NCBI GenBank assembly: GCA_024682655.1
Contig: JAIKYZ010000125.1
Span: 1 to 40,606, forward strand
DNA: 40,606 bases
Source: Treponema sp.
Lineage (GTDB): Bacteria; Spirochaetota; Spirochaetia; Treponematales; Treponemataceae
Reading direction: 5' to 3'
In this document: in pieces, positions 27,624-36,547 of the stretch
Layout of the letters: the number at the start of each line of letters is the position of its first letter
Numbering within the stretch: the first letter of the stretch is position 1
Program-made: the position numbers and the translations under genes
The notes under the pieces: model-generated
Told to the model about the DNA's origin: nothing
What the model saw: only the letters and a program-made list of their open reading frames with translations
The model's database searches: none

Positions 27624-28019
27624 ATGAAAGTTTGTCCGGTTTGTGGTTCTAGTTTTGATAAAATCCTTAAGGCTAAATTAATTTCCTGTCCCGAATGTTA
27701 TCACACTTTTGAGGCAGAAATTAAGGAAATCTTATCTAAAATCAATAAAAACAATAAATATAAAGGTTCTCTTCCTAAAAAATTAAAAGATTACAGATCA
27801 AATTTAGTTATGAGGGTAGAGATGCAGCTTAGATTGGATGAAGCTATTGCCGCAGAAGAATACGAAAAGGCCGCTTTTTACCGCGATTATCTTACCGTTC
27901 TGGATTTACCAAAAGTTTCTCAAGGGGATAATTCTCCTGATTCAAAGAATAAAAACTCTGGTGAAGAAAAACCTGATGGAGAAAAAAATCATTCTGGAAA
28001 AGAAGGAGATTTAGCTTGA
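27624..28019 (+). CDS. mcsA: McsA-like zinc-finger/UVR protein, single-zinc form
   Basis: 131 residues. One four-cysteine zinc module, CPVC (Cys4, Cys7) and CPEC (Cys22, Cys25), then a helical region with a UVR motif (about 70-100, LDEAIAAEEYEKAAFYRDYL). The tail is hydrophilic. Firmicute McsA is about 185 residues with two zinc modules; this lacks the N-terminal one. McsA activates the arginine kinase McsB and bridges it to ClpC. It directly precedes mcsB with a TTGA overlap and then clpC, the Firmicute gene order without ctsR. Confidence 0.85.
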   Translation: MKVCPVCGSSFDKILKAKLISCPECYHTFEAEIKEILSKINKNNKYKGSLPKKLKDYRSNLVMRVEMQLRLDEAIAAEEYEKAAFYRDYLTVLDLPKVSQGDNSPDSKNKNSGEEKPDGEKNHSGKEGDLA

Positions 28020-29092
28020 AAAATTCACAAGTAAAAAATAATGAATCTCTTTCTTCCTGGTACAATTATTCAGGGCCGGAAGATGACATAATTATTTCCA
28101 GCAGAATAAAACTGGTAAGAAATCTTGCCGATTTTCCCTTTGTTGTAAAGGCCAGTAAATTAGATAAAGAAAGAATTTGCTCCATAATTTGTGATGCCTT
28201 TAATCAAAAAGAGGAATTTAATTTTATTAAAAAAAGTGATATTTCGGATTTTGGGAAAAAACTTTTATTTGATAAAAATATTATTCCTTTAGACCCTAAG
28301 TTTGATTTTTCGGGCCTTATTTTATCTTCCAGCGAAAATCTATATGCCCTGGTAAATAATAAAGAACATCTTAAAATGACAGCCTTTGCTCCTGGTTTTC
28401 AGGCTGAATATTTAATGCAGGAAATTTATAAACTTGATGAATATCTTCAGTCCAAAATTCAATTTGCCGCAAGTTATGAATTTGGATATCTAACTTCCCA
28501 ATTAAAAGATTGTGGAAGTGGAATGAAAATTTCACTGAGGGTTTTTATTCCCGCTATCCTTATGCTGGATGGCCTTGTAGATTTAATCAGACATCTTAAA
28601 GAAAAACATTTTACTTTTAAAGCTGTTTTTGATAATTCTAGAAGAAATTGCCTGTTTGATCTTTGTCCGGAATCTTCTTTTGATGGTTCTGAATTAGACC
28701 AACTTGCAGAAATTCAATCTTTAGCTACTTATATTTTGAAAAGAGAACGCAAGTTTCGGTCAAAATTAGCCGATAATAATTCTACAATAGTCTTAGATCT
28801 TGTAAAAAAGATGTACGTAATGGGAATGAATGCTTTACTCTTAGACTATTCAGAAGTTGTGGAAATCATAAGTGCCATAAAACTTGGATTACAGTTAAAA
28901 ATAATTTCTGGAATAGAAGAGAGTGATTTAAATTCACTTTATTACACCACAAAAGAAGGACATCTTATTTATTTGATTGATAATTTTTCATTTTCTTATG
29001 AAGAAGATGTTAAAAAATCTTTATCAATGCAAATTCAAAGACTAAGAGCTGTTGTAGTTCAACAGATTATGGGAAAAATAATTTTCAAATAA
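28016..29092 (+). CDS. mcsB: McsB-like ATP:guanido phosphotransferase, catalytically degenerate
   Basis: 358 residues from a TTG start with AAGGAG upstream. The fold is that of McsB protein-arginine kinase: IIISSRIKLVRN at 25-36, FAPGFQAEYLMQ, FGYLTSQ at 157-162, then the long helical end. The catalytic signatures are altered. The NEEDH loop is NNKEH (114-118). The LTSCP cysteine is Gln162. The phosphate-binding Arg of TGLR is Lys171. The GE and FQISNQ block is replaced around 206-220. The arginine-pocket RDxxRA is EDVKKS (330-335). It is full length and in an intact operon, so it is not a decayed reading frame. It may be a pseudokinase adaptor for ClpC. Confidence 0.85.
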   Translation: MKNSQVKNNESLSSWYNYSGPEDDIIISSRIKLVRNLADFPFVVKASKLDKERICSIICDAFNQKEEFNFIKKSDISDFGKKLLFDKNIIPLDPKFDFSGLILSSSENLYALVNNKEHLKMTAFAPGFQAEYLMQEIYKLDEYLQSKIQFAASYEFGYLTSQLKDCGSGMKISLRVFIPAILMLDGLVDLIRHLKEKHFTFKAVFDNSRRNCLFDLCPESSFDGSELDQLAEIQSLATYILKRERKFRSKLADNNSTIVLDLVKKMYVMGMNALLLDYSEVVEIISAIKLGLQLKIISGIEESDLNSLYYTTKEGHLIYLIDNFSFSYEEDVKKSLSMQIQRLRAVVVQQIMGKIIFK

Positions 29093-29112
29093 TCTATTTT
29101 GAGGTTGTTAAA

Positions 29113-31707
29113 TTGAAAAACTTATCTCCAAGAGCAAAAAGAATCTTAATGGCTTTGGCTCAAGATGAAGCAAGGCTGTACGGAAACACCCAGATTTTAC
29201 CAGAACATATTCTCCTTTCAATTTTAAAATTAAAAGAAGGTATTGCTTACAGTGTAATCAAAAGAATTAATCTTAATACCATTACTCTGCAAAGTCTTCT
29301 TGAAGATTTCCTGAAAAAAGATTCAAATAATCCAAATCTGGACAACCTTCCAAAAAGCAGAAGATATACAAAACTTCTTGATGTTGCAGATATTGAAGCA
29401 AGTGCCCTCCATAATGATTATCTTGGAACTGAACATCTTTTGCTTGCTGCCATTCGCGAAGAAGATTCCCGAATCTCTAAATTTTTTTCAAGTTCTGGTT
29501 ATTCAATTATGGATGTCAGATTTCTTGTTATGGATATACAGAATGAAAATAAATCATCAATCCGACAGTCAAATGCAGAAAGTCTTGTAGATGAAGTTTT
29601 TAGAAGTCTCTTTGACGAAAAATCAAATAATAATTTTTATAATGTTTTTGGTCAGCCTAAGCAGGATAAAAAGAATCTTAATACAGATAAAACTAAGACT
29701 CAGGAAAAACAATCTTTCCTTGCTGAATATAGCCGGGATTTAACAAAACTTGCCAAAGAAAATAAATTAGATCCTCTTGTTGGTAGAGATAAAGAGATTC
29801 ACCGTCTTATTCAAATACTTTCAAGAAGAAATAAAAATAATCCGGTTTTAACTGGTGAACCCGGAGTAGGAAAAACTGCAATTGTAGAAGGTCTTGCCCA
29901 ATATATTGCCAGTGGTAAAGTTCCTCAAAATCTTCTTAAAAAGCGTATTCTTTCCCTTGATTTAGCAGCCCTGGTTGCGGGAACAAAATATCGTGGTGAA
30001 TTTGAAGAAAGAATGAAAAAAATGATGAAGGAAATTCAGGAAAATCCAGATATCATTATTTTTATTGATGAAATTCACACAATTATTGGAGCTGGTGGTC
30101 CAGAAGGTACAATGGACGCTTCAAATATTATGAAACCAGCTCTTTCCCGGGGTGAAATTCAGATTATTGGTGCAACAACTACAAAAGAATATACTCGCCA
30201 TATAGAAAAAGATTCTGCTCTGGAAAGAAGATTCCAGCTTGTAAAGATTGAAGAGCCAAATGACCTGGAAACTGAAGAGATTTTAAGTGGAATCAAATCA
30301 AAATATGAAAATTTCCACAATGTTGTTTACGATGAAGACGTAATTCCTGCAATTGTAAAATTAAGCAGAAGATATATTCCAGAAAAAGTTCTTCCAGATA
30401 AGGCAATTGATATTATGGACGAAGCAGGTGCCGCAAAAAAAATTCAGGAAGAAGACAAACCCCTTGAATTACACGAAATTGAAAGTAACATAAGTCAGTT
30501 GATTCAGGAAAAAAAGGATCTTGTAGATAAACAGGATTATGAAAGTGCTGCTTTAGTTCGCGATAAAGTTCAGGATTTAAGGAGAAAACTTAATATCTAC
30601 ACAGATTTGATTAAGAAAAATTCAAATGCTGCTAAAAGAGTAAGTGTTTCTGATATAGAAAAAATCATAAATCAAATGACCAATATTCCTGTTGAACAAT
30701 TAACTTCCAGCGAGATAGTTAGAATTATCAATATGGAAAAGGAATTGCACAATACTGTAATTGGTCAGGACGAAGCCGTAAAAATTATTTGTGGAGCCAT
30801 AAGAAGAAGCAGGGCTGGTATTTCTTCTCCAAAACATCCACTTGGCTCTTTTATTTTCTTAGGACCTACTGGGGTTGGAAAAACTCAACTTGCAAAGGCT
30901 CTGGCAAAATATTTATTTGGTACAGAAGATTCTTTAATTAGAATTGATATGTCTGATTATATGGAAAAACATAATGCCAGCCGTTTAGTTGGTGCTCCTC
31001 CGGGATATGTTGGTTATGAAGACGGGGGTGTTTTAACTGAACAGGTAAGACGTCATCCATATTCGGTTGTTTTACTCGATGAAATAGAAAAGGCCCATCC
31101 AGATATTTTTAATTTACTCTTACAACTTTTAGAAGAAGGAGAATTATCTGATAATCTTGGCCACACCGTAAACTTTAGAAACACTGTTGTTATTATGACA
31201 AGTAATGCGGGAGCCCGTCAGATTACAAACGAAAACAGGGTAGGTTTTGGTTATGAAGATGGCCTTATGTCCTTTAATGAAATTAAAGCAAATGCCCTTA
31301 ATGAACTCAAAAAATTATTAAATCCAGAGTTGTTAAATAGAATTGATGATGTAATTGTATTTAATGCCCTGAATAAAGAAGAAGTTTCTCAGATTCTTGA
31401 TATCCAGCTTGCAGATTTAGAAAAGAGACTTGAAGAAAAAAATCTTAAGATTAATCTTAAAGGCAAGGCTAAAGAATATTTAATTGAACACGGTTACAAT
31501 CCTGCAATGGGTGCTAGACCTATGGCAAGACTTATCCGTAAAGAAATTGAAGATCCTCTTGCAATGGAAATATTGGAAAACAGTGGTAAGATTTATAACA
31601 CGGTTGATATAGATCTTTCTAGTGATGAATTATCATTAAAGGTAAAACTTGTTAATAAAAAAGTTTTAAAAAAGGCTGTAAAAGTAAAGGTAATGCATAA
31701 TAAATGA
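29113..31707 (+). CDS. clpC: AAA+ unfoldase ClpC
   Basis: 864 residues from a TTG start (GAGG 9 bases upstream). Two Clp_N repeats (about 3-70 and 80-145) carry LPEHILLS (Glu31) and GTEHLLLA (Glu107), the glutamates that hold phospho-arginine in Bacillus ClpC. A linker (150-205) leads to D1 with Walker A GEPGVGKT and Walker [10 protein letters not shown]. The middle domain has a UVR-like helix pair ([16 protein letters not shown]). D2 follows with [20 protein letters not shown] and the sensor-2 GARPMARL. It feeds unfolded proteins to Clp[10 protein letters not shown] stretch near residue 712 fits the ClpP-contact loop. Located directly after mcsB. Confidence 0.95.
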   Translation: MKNLSPRAKRILMALAQDEARLYGNTQILPEHILLSILKLKEGIAYSVIKRINLNTITLQSLLEDFLKKDSNNPNLDNLPKSRRYTKLLDVADIEASALHNDYLGTEHLLLAAIREEDSRISKFFSSSGYSIMDVRFLVMDIQNENKSSIRQSNAESLVDEVFRSLFDEKSNNNFYNVFGQPKQDKKNLNTDKTKTQEKQSFLAEYSRDLTKLAKENKLDPLVGRDKEIHRLIQILSRRNKNNPVLTGEPGVGKTAIVEGLAQYIASGKVPQNLLKKRILSLDLAALVAGTKYRGEFEERMKKMMKEIQENPDIIIFIDEIHTIIGAGGPEGTMDASNIMKPALSRGEIQIIGATTTKEYTRHIEKDSALERRFQLVKIEEPNDLETEEILSGIKSKYENFHNVVYDEDVIPAIVKLSRRYIPEKVLPDKAIDIMDEAGAAKKIQEEDKPLELHEIESNISQLIQEKKDLVDKQDYESAALVRDKVQDLRRKLNIYTDLIKKNSNAAKRVSVSDIEKIINQMTNIPVEQLTSSEIVRIINMEKELHNTVIGQDEAVKIICGAIRRSRAGISSPKHPLGSFIFLGPTGVGKTQLAKALAKYLFGTEDSLIRIDMSDYMEKHNASRLVGAPPGYVGYEDGGVLTEQVRRHPYSVVLLDEIEKAHPDIFNLLLQLLEEGELSDNLGHTVNFRNTVVIMTSNAGARQITNENRVGFGYEDGLMSFNEIKANALNELKKLLNPELLNRIDDVIVFNALNKEEVSQILDIQLADLEKRLEEKNLKINLKGKAKEYLIEHGYNPAMGARPMARLIRKEIEDPLAMEILENSGKIYNTVDIDLSSDELSLKVKLVNKKVLKKAVKVKVMHNK

Positions 31708-32612
31708 AAAAAATCTTTTTCTTTTTAATTATATTGAATTTCTACTTACTTTTTGGTCAGATAAAAATTGCCCATACAAAATCTTTTTCTTCTCTTCCAT
31801 TTTTATATCTTATGGAAAATTATCTTTCCATTGATGGGGAAGAACTGGCTTTTTATTCTTGTAAAGACTCACAGGATATTGTAAAAAAATTTATAAATAA
31901 TCAGATTGATCTTTGTCTTTTACCACTTTCTGTAGCCGTAAAAACCTATAATAATGTAAGTCAGGATTTTATCTGTCTTGGTCTTAGTCAAAAGAGTGAC
32001 TTTTATCTGGTTACAAAAAATCAAGAATTAAGTGATTTAGATTCTTTACAGGGACAAAGCCTTTATCTGCAAGGTCAGAATTCTATTAGCGATTTAATTG
32101 CAAAATATTATCTTCCCGAAAATATTTTTTCTTTTGATTATTCTTATTCCAATGCCCAGCTTCCGTCTTTAATCATAAATGATAAGATTTCTTATGCAAT
32201 TTTATTTCAGCCTTTTCTTTCTATCTGCCAGACTTATGACAGTCAGAATATAAGGGCTTATCCACTAAGTCAATTTACCGGGGAAGATAAAAAGTCTTTT
32301 CCTTTAATGCTGCTTATTGTAAGAAAATCATTATTAGAAGAAAAAACAGAGACTATCAATTCTTTTATTAAGATTTTTTCTGATAGCTGTAATAATATAA
32401 TTGAAAGTCCGGAAAGTAGCGCAGCTTTACTGGAAAGATATTCCTTTGATTTAGATTACCAAGAGGTTATAACTGCAATTAAAAGTCTCACTTTTGAATT
32501 TGAAAGTGCAGGCTCGGCAAGAGAAAATATCGAAAGCACCTTGAATATTTATCTTGAAAAAATGCCAGAAGTAATTGGAAATAATCTTCCTGGCGATGAA
32601 TTTTATTATTAA
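31704..32612 (+). CDS. Periplasmic solute-binding protein (NMT1/SsuA-like), orphan
   Basis: 302 residues. A signal peptide (1-19, FFFLIILNFYLLFGQ) without a lipobox is followed by a type II solute-binding fold: IKIAHTKSFSSLPFLYLMEN (lobe 1), FINNQIDLCLLPLSVAVK, an LQGQSLYLQGQNS loop, and ISYAILFQPFLSICQ. This is the pattern of NMT1/SsuA/TauA-like binding proteins (sulfonate, pyrimidine precursor and others); the ligand cannot be read from the sequence. No permease or ATPase for it lies nearby. It overlaps the clpC stop by 4 bases (ATGA), so it is translationally coupled to clpC. Confidence 0.7.
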   Translation: MKKIFFFLIILNFYLLFGQIKIAHTKSFSSLPFLYLMENYLSIDGEELAFYSCKDSQDIVKKFINNQIDLCLLPLSVAVKTYNNVSQDFICLGLSQKSDFYLVTKNQELSDLDSLQGQSLYLQGQNSISDLIAKYYLPENIFSFDYSYSNAQLPSLIINDKISYAILFQPFLSICQTYDSQNIRAYPLSQFTGEDKKSFPLMLLIVRKSLLEEKTETINSFIKIFSDSCNNIIESPESSAALLERYSFDLDYQEVITAIKSLTFEFESAGSARENIESTLNIYLEKMPEVIGNNLPGDEFYY

Positions 32613-32643
32613 TTTAATCACAAAATCACAAATTACGCTCTTA

Positions 32644-32672
32644 TTGAAAGCAAGTCAAATTTGTCTTATAAT
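32644..32672 (+). promoter_or_regulatory. Strong candidate promoter of the phosphoribosyltransferase operon
   Basis: TTGAAA (32644-32649), a 17-bp spacer, then a perfect TATAAT (32667-32672). AGAGGA lies 5 bases before the ATG at 32694. This is the closest match to consensus in the window. Confidence 0.8.
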
Positions 32673-32693
32673 AAAATGATATAGAGGATTATT

Positions 32694-33311
32694 ATGATTA
32701 AAGAGTTTTTACCATTTGAGACAGTTAGAAATGATGCATTAAAAATCGCCCACAAGATATATACAGACGGATTTGTTCCTGATGTTATTTACTGTTCTTT
32801 GCGTGGTGGAGCTTACATGGCAAATGTTATCAGCGAATATTTTAAAATTTTATCTAAAGAAAAGGGATTTCATCCTGCCTTATACGCTGGTGTAGTTGCC
32901 CGCTCTTATTCTGATATTGCACAACACACAAAAGTATATATTGACGGCTGGACTTATCCTCCAGAGAATCTTCGTCCAGGTGATAAAATTTTACTTGTAG
33001 ATGATATTTTTGATTCAGGAAGAACAATCAACAGTCTTGTAGAAACTTTGATGAATTCCAGAGGTTTTTCAAGAAACGATATTAAAGTTGTTGTTCATGA
33101 TTATAAATATTTTACTTATTTAGACGAACAGTTACCAATTCAGCCAGATTATTACTGTCGTAAATTCGAAATTAAAAATCCAGAGGAAAACCGCTGGATT
33201 CACTATATGAGCCATGAGTTAGTAGGATTAACTCAAGAAGAACTCCAGAAAAATTATTATGAAAAAGATCCAGAATTAAAAGAAATCCTGGGTCCTATTT
33301 TAGGAAAATAA
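32694..33311 (+). CDS. Purine-type phosphoribosyltransferase (COG2236-like)
   Basis: 205 residues with the type I phosphoribosyltransferase fold. The PRPP loop ILLVDDIFDSGRT is at 99-111 and the pyrophosphate loop SLRGGAYMAN at 35-44. The C-terminal hood (about 150-205) ends PELKEILGPILGK. The family salvages hypoxanthine, guanine or xanthine with PRPP; the exact base is not determinable. It has its own strong promoter and good ribosome-binding site, and heads a short operon. With purA and guaB nearby, a salvage role fits. Confidence 0.85.
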   Translation: MIKEFLPFETVRNDALKIAHKIYTDGFVPDVIYCSLRGGAYMANVISEYFKILSKEKGFHPALYAGVVARSYSDIAQHTKVYIDGWTYPPENLRPGDKILLVDDIFDSGRTINSLVETLMNSRGFSRNDIKVVVHDYKYFTYLDEQLPIQPDYYCRKFEIKNPEENRWIHYMSHELVGLTQEELQKNYYEKDPELKEILGPILGK

Positions 33312-33324
33312 TTTAGGAAAGCTG

Positions 33325-35427
33325 ATGAAAAAAGTTTTAGCATTTGTTTTTGTAACATTTTTAATTCTTCAATCCATTACCGCAGAAATTAAGGTTATAA
33401 GTCCAATTGAAGGTCAGTGGGCCAATAAACAGATGCTTATACTGGAAACTCAAAAGAACGAAGAATATTATTATTCTCTTAATGGTTCAGATCCTGCAAC
33501 TTTTGGTTTTGCTTATGATGGTCCTGTAATTCTTGATGTTACAGGTCCTGTTACCTTAAGAATCAGTCATATTTTACCGGATAAAAGTCAGGAAGAAAAA
33601 GAAATTAGCTTTACCGTAAAAAATGAAGATGCTTTTGGTAAGTCCTATTATGATTTTGTACAGTCTTTTTATTCCAAGGGAATACTTTTTTATTCTTCGG
33701 GAAGCCCTTTAAAGATTCCAGGTGAATTACATTACACTTTCTCTGAAGAAAAGGAAAATTTTATTGGGGGAAAGACTTTATTCCTTGACGAAAATAATGT
33801 AATTTCCCGTTATCTTCCAATTATTGTTTCTGATTTAAATAATGACATCAATTATAGATTTATTATTAAAACTCAAGTATCTACTGCAGGGGTTTTTAGT
33901 CGAAAAGATTTACCTTTTGTAATTGAAGATTGGGAAAGAATTACTTTTACCGACCAGAATCTCCTTTTTAAAATTGATGAAGAATATTGGGGAATGCCTA
34001 AAGAAAGCCGCCTGCTGGATAGAAGTATAAGCCATATGATTTATTGGCAGGATTTGAATTATGAACCTGGAAATCCTGTTGAATATTTTGTTCTTCCTCC
34101 AAAAGCTGAACTGATGGTACAAAATACTCCTGGTGGTGGTCTTTTATATTATTTAGATTCTTCAAACGAAAATGATTATTCAATATGTATTCATTCCGAT
34201 ACAAACGATTCTAAGGAACTTTTTAAGAAAATTGGTATTGATACTTTTGACGGAGATAAATTAAAAGGCCAGCTAACCCTGGATATTTATTCTAATTCTC
34301 TTTATCAGGGAAGTCAGACCATTGATTATAATATCAACAAGGCTCCTGTTTCCCTTCCAAAAATTACTTCAAACGCAAAGGATTTTTATTCACTGGAAAA
34401 GGTTTTAGTTGATATCCAGCTTGATTCCAGCGATTTAGATTTATATGTTGCCGTAAGTCAGCCATTAACTCTTCCTGAAGTAAATGGAAAATTTACAAAA
34501 GATGATTCCCGCTTCCAGTTTTCACTTGATGATTACTTTCAGAAAGTTTCTGGCCCTGATTATAAACTTACTCTGGAAGGAATAGGCGAGGGGGCAACTT
34601 TTTATAAAATTCAGGCATATGCAAGTGACGGCAGTAAAAATTCTTTAATTTCAGAATATAACGTAATTGTTGATGAATATAATTTTTACTACGATTTAAA
34701 TGCAAATCCAGAATTACAAAATGGTACAATCGAAAATCCTTTTGCCTCTTTAGATAAATGTCTTGAATCGGTTAATAAAAGCCGTTCTGTTTGTATTCAT
34801 ATTAAAGGGGATTTATACATTCCAAGTGGTAAACATTTTATTACCGCTAATTGCCAGCTAAAAACCAGCCCTGACAGTCAGATTATTTTTGAGCCGGGGG
34901 CAAGTCTTGTAGTTCAAAGTTCAAGTTTAAATATTTCAAATACAAGAATTAAAAATTCAGCAGATTCTGCTTACCAGAATATAGTTCCTTTGTTTAAGCT
35001 GGAAAATTCTGTATTGACTTTAGAAGATACAATTATTTCTGCTGCTTTTGAAAAAAATGGAACTGTTATAGATGCCTTTAATTCGGTACTTGATGTTGAT
35101 AATTGTATGGTTTCTATAACCGCCCCAGGATATGCATCTTTCCTTGCTGCTAACAAATCAAAACTTAATATTGAAGCTTCTACAATTAATACCTTTGCAG
35201 ATACTTCTGTAATAATTTCTGACAATAATAATCAGACAAATCTTTATAAAAATACAATGAAAGTTGTTGGAAGAACTGGAAGAATTATTGAATGTTTTGG
35301 TTCTAAAACTAGTCTTTCGGAAAATTCTTTTAAAGCTCAGTTTACAGGTAAATCTAACGTATCTCCAGTTTATACTAATAAATCAGCAAGTGTAAAAGAG
35401 ACAAATAATGAATACACAGGATTCTAA
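33325..35427 (+). CDS. Exported protein with chitobiase-like domain and C-terminal beta-helix
   Basis: 700 residues. A signal peptide (1-20, AFVFVTFLILQSITA) is followed by a domain like the chitobiase C-terminal fold (22-95: SPIEGQWANKQMLILET, then YYYSLNGSDPATFGFAYDGP). Middle domains (100-450) are beta-rich and not recognised. From about 465 (NPFASLDKCLESVNKSRS) to 690 there are short repeated strands (LKTSPDSQIIFEPGASLVVQ, SSLNISNTRIKNS, SVLTLEDTIISA, SVLDVDNCMVSI) consistent with a right-handed parallel beta-helix. It is likely surface-exposed or periplasmic; the binding target is unknown. AGGAAAG precedes the ATG. The end overlaps rnhB by 20 bases. Confidence 0.7.
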   Translation: MKKVLAFVFVTFLILQSITAEIKVISPIEGQWANKQMLILETQKNEEYYYSLNGSDPATFGFAYDGPVILDVTGPVTLRISHILPDKSQEEKEISFTVKNEDAFGKSYYDFVQSFYSKGILFYSSGSPLKIPGELHYTFSEEKENFIGGKTLFLDENNVISRYLPIIVSDLNNDINYRFIIKTQVSTAGVFSRKDLPFVIEDWERITFTDQNLLFKIDEEYWGMPKESRLLDRSISHMIYWQDLNYEPGNPVEYFVLPPKAELMVQNTPGGGLLYYLDSSNENDYSICIHSDTNDSKELFKKIGIDTFDGDKLKGQLTLDIYSNSLYQGSQTIDYNINKAPVSLPKITSNAKDFYSLEKVLVDIQLDSSDLDLYVAVSQPLTLPEVNGKFTKDDSRFQFSLDDYFQKVSGPDYKLTLEGIGEGATFYKIQAYASDGSKNSLISEYNVIVDEYNFYYDLNANPELQNGTIENPFASLDKCLESVNKSRSVCIHIKGDLYIPSGKHFITANCQLKTSPDSQIIFEPGASLVVQSSSLNISNTRIKNSADSAYQNIVPLFKLENSVLTLEDTIISAAFEKNGTVIDAFNSVLDVDNCMVSITAPGYASFLAANKSKLNIEASTINTFADTSVIISDNNNQTNLYKNTMKVVGRTGRIIECFGSKTSLSENSFKAQFTGKSNVSPVYTNKSASVKETNNEYTGF

Positions 35428-36019
35428 TAAAATTATCCTGACCCTTGGATTTGACGAAGCAGGAAGAGGCCCTTTAGCTGGTCCAGTTTCCGCTGCCGCC
35501 GTAATTTTACCCCAGGATTTTCCTCTGGATTTATTAAATGATTCAAAAAAACTTAGCCATAAAAAAAGAGCCGCTGCAGAAAAGGTAATAAAAGAAAAGG
35601 CCTGCTGGGGCATTGGTTTAGTTGATCACCAGACAATTGATAAAATTAATATTTTACAGGCTTCCTTATTGGCAATGAAAATTGCTTATGAAAATCTGAA
35701 TAAAAATCTTAAAGACTGGTGCCTTAAAAATAATATTGATTTTGAAAAAATTTACCTTACTGGAATTACCGATGGAAATCAGATTCCTTCTGTAGATTTT
35801 GAATGCAGGGCAGAGCCTAAGGCCGATGGAAAATATCCTCAGGTTATGGCGGCAAGTATTTTAGCAAAAGAATGCCGTGATTCAATAATGATAGAAATGG
35901 ACAAAAAATATCCCGAGTATGGATATGCAAAACACAAAGGATATCCAACCCGGGAACATAAAGAAATTTGCCATAGAATTGGACCATCTCCAATTCAAAG
36001 ACTTTCTTTTAAGTATTAG
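35408..36019 (+). CDS. rnhB: Ribonuclease HII
   Basis: 203 residues. RNase HII cuts RNA in RNA-DNA hybrids and removes single ribonucleotides. The motifs are in order: FDEAGRGPLAGPV (Asp16, Glu17), LNDSKKLSHKKR, GITDGNQIP, KADGKYPQVMAASILAKECRD, and YAKHKGYPTREHKE. All catalytic carboxylates are present. It overlaps the beta-helix gene by 20 bases, so it may depend on its translation. Its stop codon overlaps that of the convergent PUR-domain gene. Confidence 0.95.
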   Translation: MNTQDSNKIILTLGFDEAGRGPLAGPVSAAAVILPQDFPLDLLNDSKKLSHKKRAAAEKVIKEKACWGIGLVDHQTIDKINILQASLLAMKIAYENLNKNLKDWCLKNNIDFEKIYLTGITDGNQIPSVDFECRAEPKADGKYPQVMAASILAKECRDSIMIEMDKKYPEYGYAKHKGYPTREHKEICHRIGPSPIQRLSFKY

Positions 36020-36426
36020 TTATCTTCAACAGGTTTCTTAGAAACAACGTGGATTTTTCCAGTTCTCTTTACGCCGTCTTCATTTTTTCCTGAATTTCTA
36101 TCTGATTTTACCTTGTAAATCTTTTTTCCGCCAGCAGATTTTCCGTATTTGGCTTCTTTTAAGGCTTTCTTTTCTTTCTGGATTTTCTGTCTCTGTTTTC
36201 TGTCTTTTTCTATAAAATCAAGAGATTTTTCCATTCCCTGCAAGAATTTCTGCATATCATCTGCAAAAATTGCAATCTGGTGTCTGTCTGCTTCTCCACC
36301 GTCTCTGTTTTTACTTTCAACAATCTGAAGAAAAACATCTCCGGTTCTGTTTTCTTTTACATTAAAAAAGTAAGAACGATTGTCTAACTGAACTGGAATT
36401 GTAAATAATTCTCCACGTGCTCCCAT
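36016..36426 (-). CDS. PUR-domain DNA/RNA-binding protein (BpuR-like)
   Basis: 136 residues from ATG 36426 (MGARGELF). I prefer this to an in-frame ATG 36 bases upstream because AAGGAG lies 7 bases before it and family members begin here. Residues 1-75 are a single PUR repeat: GELFTIPVQLDNRSYFFNVKE, TGDVFLQIVESK, RHQIAIFADDMQKFLQGMEK. The C-terminal 60 residues are Lys/Arg-rich and probably disordered. The Borrelia homologue BpuR binds DNA and RNA and represses translation of its own mRNA; the same role here is inference. The leader holds a hairpin (separate entry). The stop codon overlaps that of rnhB. Confidence 0.85.
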   Translation of the reverse strand: MGARGELFTIPVQLDNRSYFFNVKENRTGDVFLQIVESKNRDGGEADRHQIAIFADDMQKFLQGMEKSLDFIEKDRKQRQKIQKEKKALKEAKYGKSAGGKKIYKVKSDRNSGKNEDGVKRTGKIHVVSKKPVEDN

Positions 36427-36462
36427 ATTTTGCTCCTTGGTAATCAATTTCCTAAAACACAA

Positions 36463-36502
36463 CTTAGGGAATATCTTTTTACACGCTAGAACCTTCCCTG
36501 AG
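36463..36502 (-). promoter_or_regulatory. Hairpin in the leader of the PUR-domain gene
   Basis: AGGGAA (36466-36471) pairs with TTCCCT (36494-36499), extended outward to 9 bp with one mismatch, with a 22-nt loop. It lies between the promoter and the start codon. No T-run follows on the minus strand, so it is not a terminator. Confidence 0.45.
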
Positions 36503-36516
36503 TTTTTGATAATAAT

Positions 36517-36545
36517 TTTATAATTGAAAATCTATATTTTTTCAA
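36517..36545 (-). promoter_or_regulatory. Candidate promoter of the PUR-domain gene
   Basis: On the minus strand: TTGAAA (36545-36540), 17 bp, TATAAA (36522-36517). The leader would be about 85 nt, long for this window. Confidence 0.6.
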
Positions 36546-36547
36546 GT

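Noticed and set aside
36427..36462. Twelve-residue N-terminal extension of the PUR-domain protein
   Set aside because: The family begins at MGARGE, and AAGGAG sits 7 bases before that ATG, inside the supposed extension.
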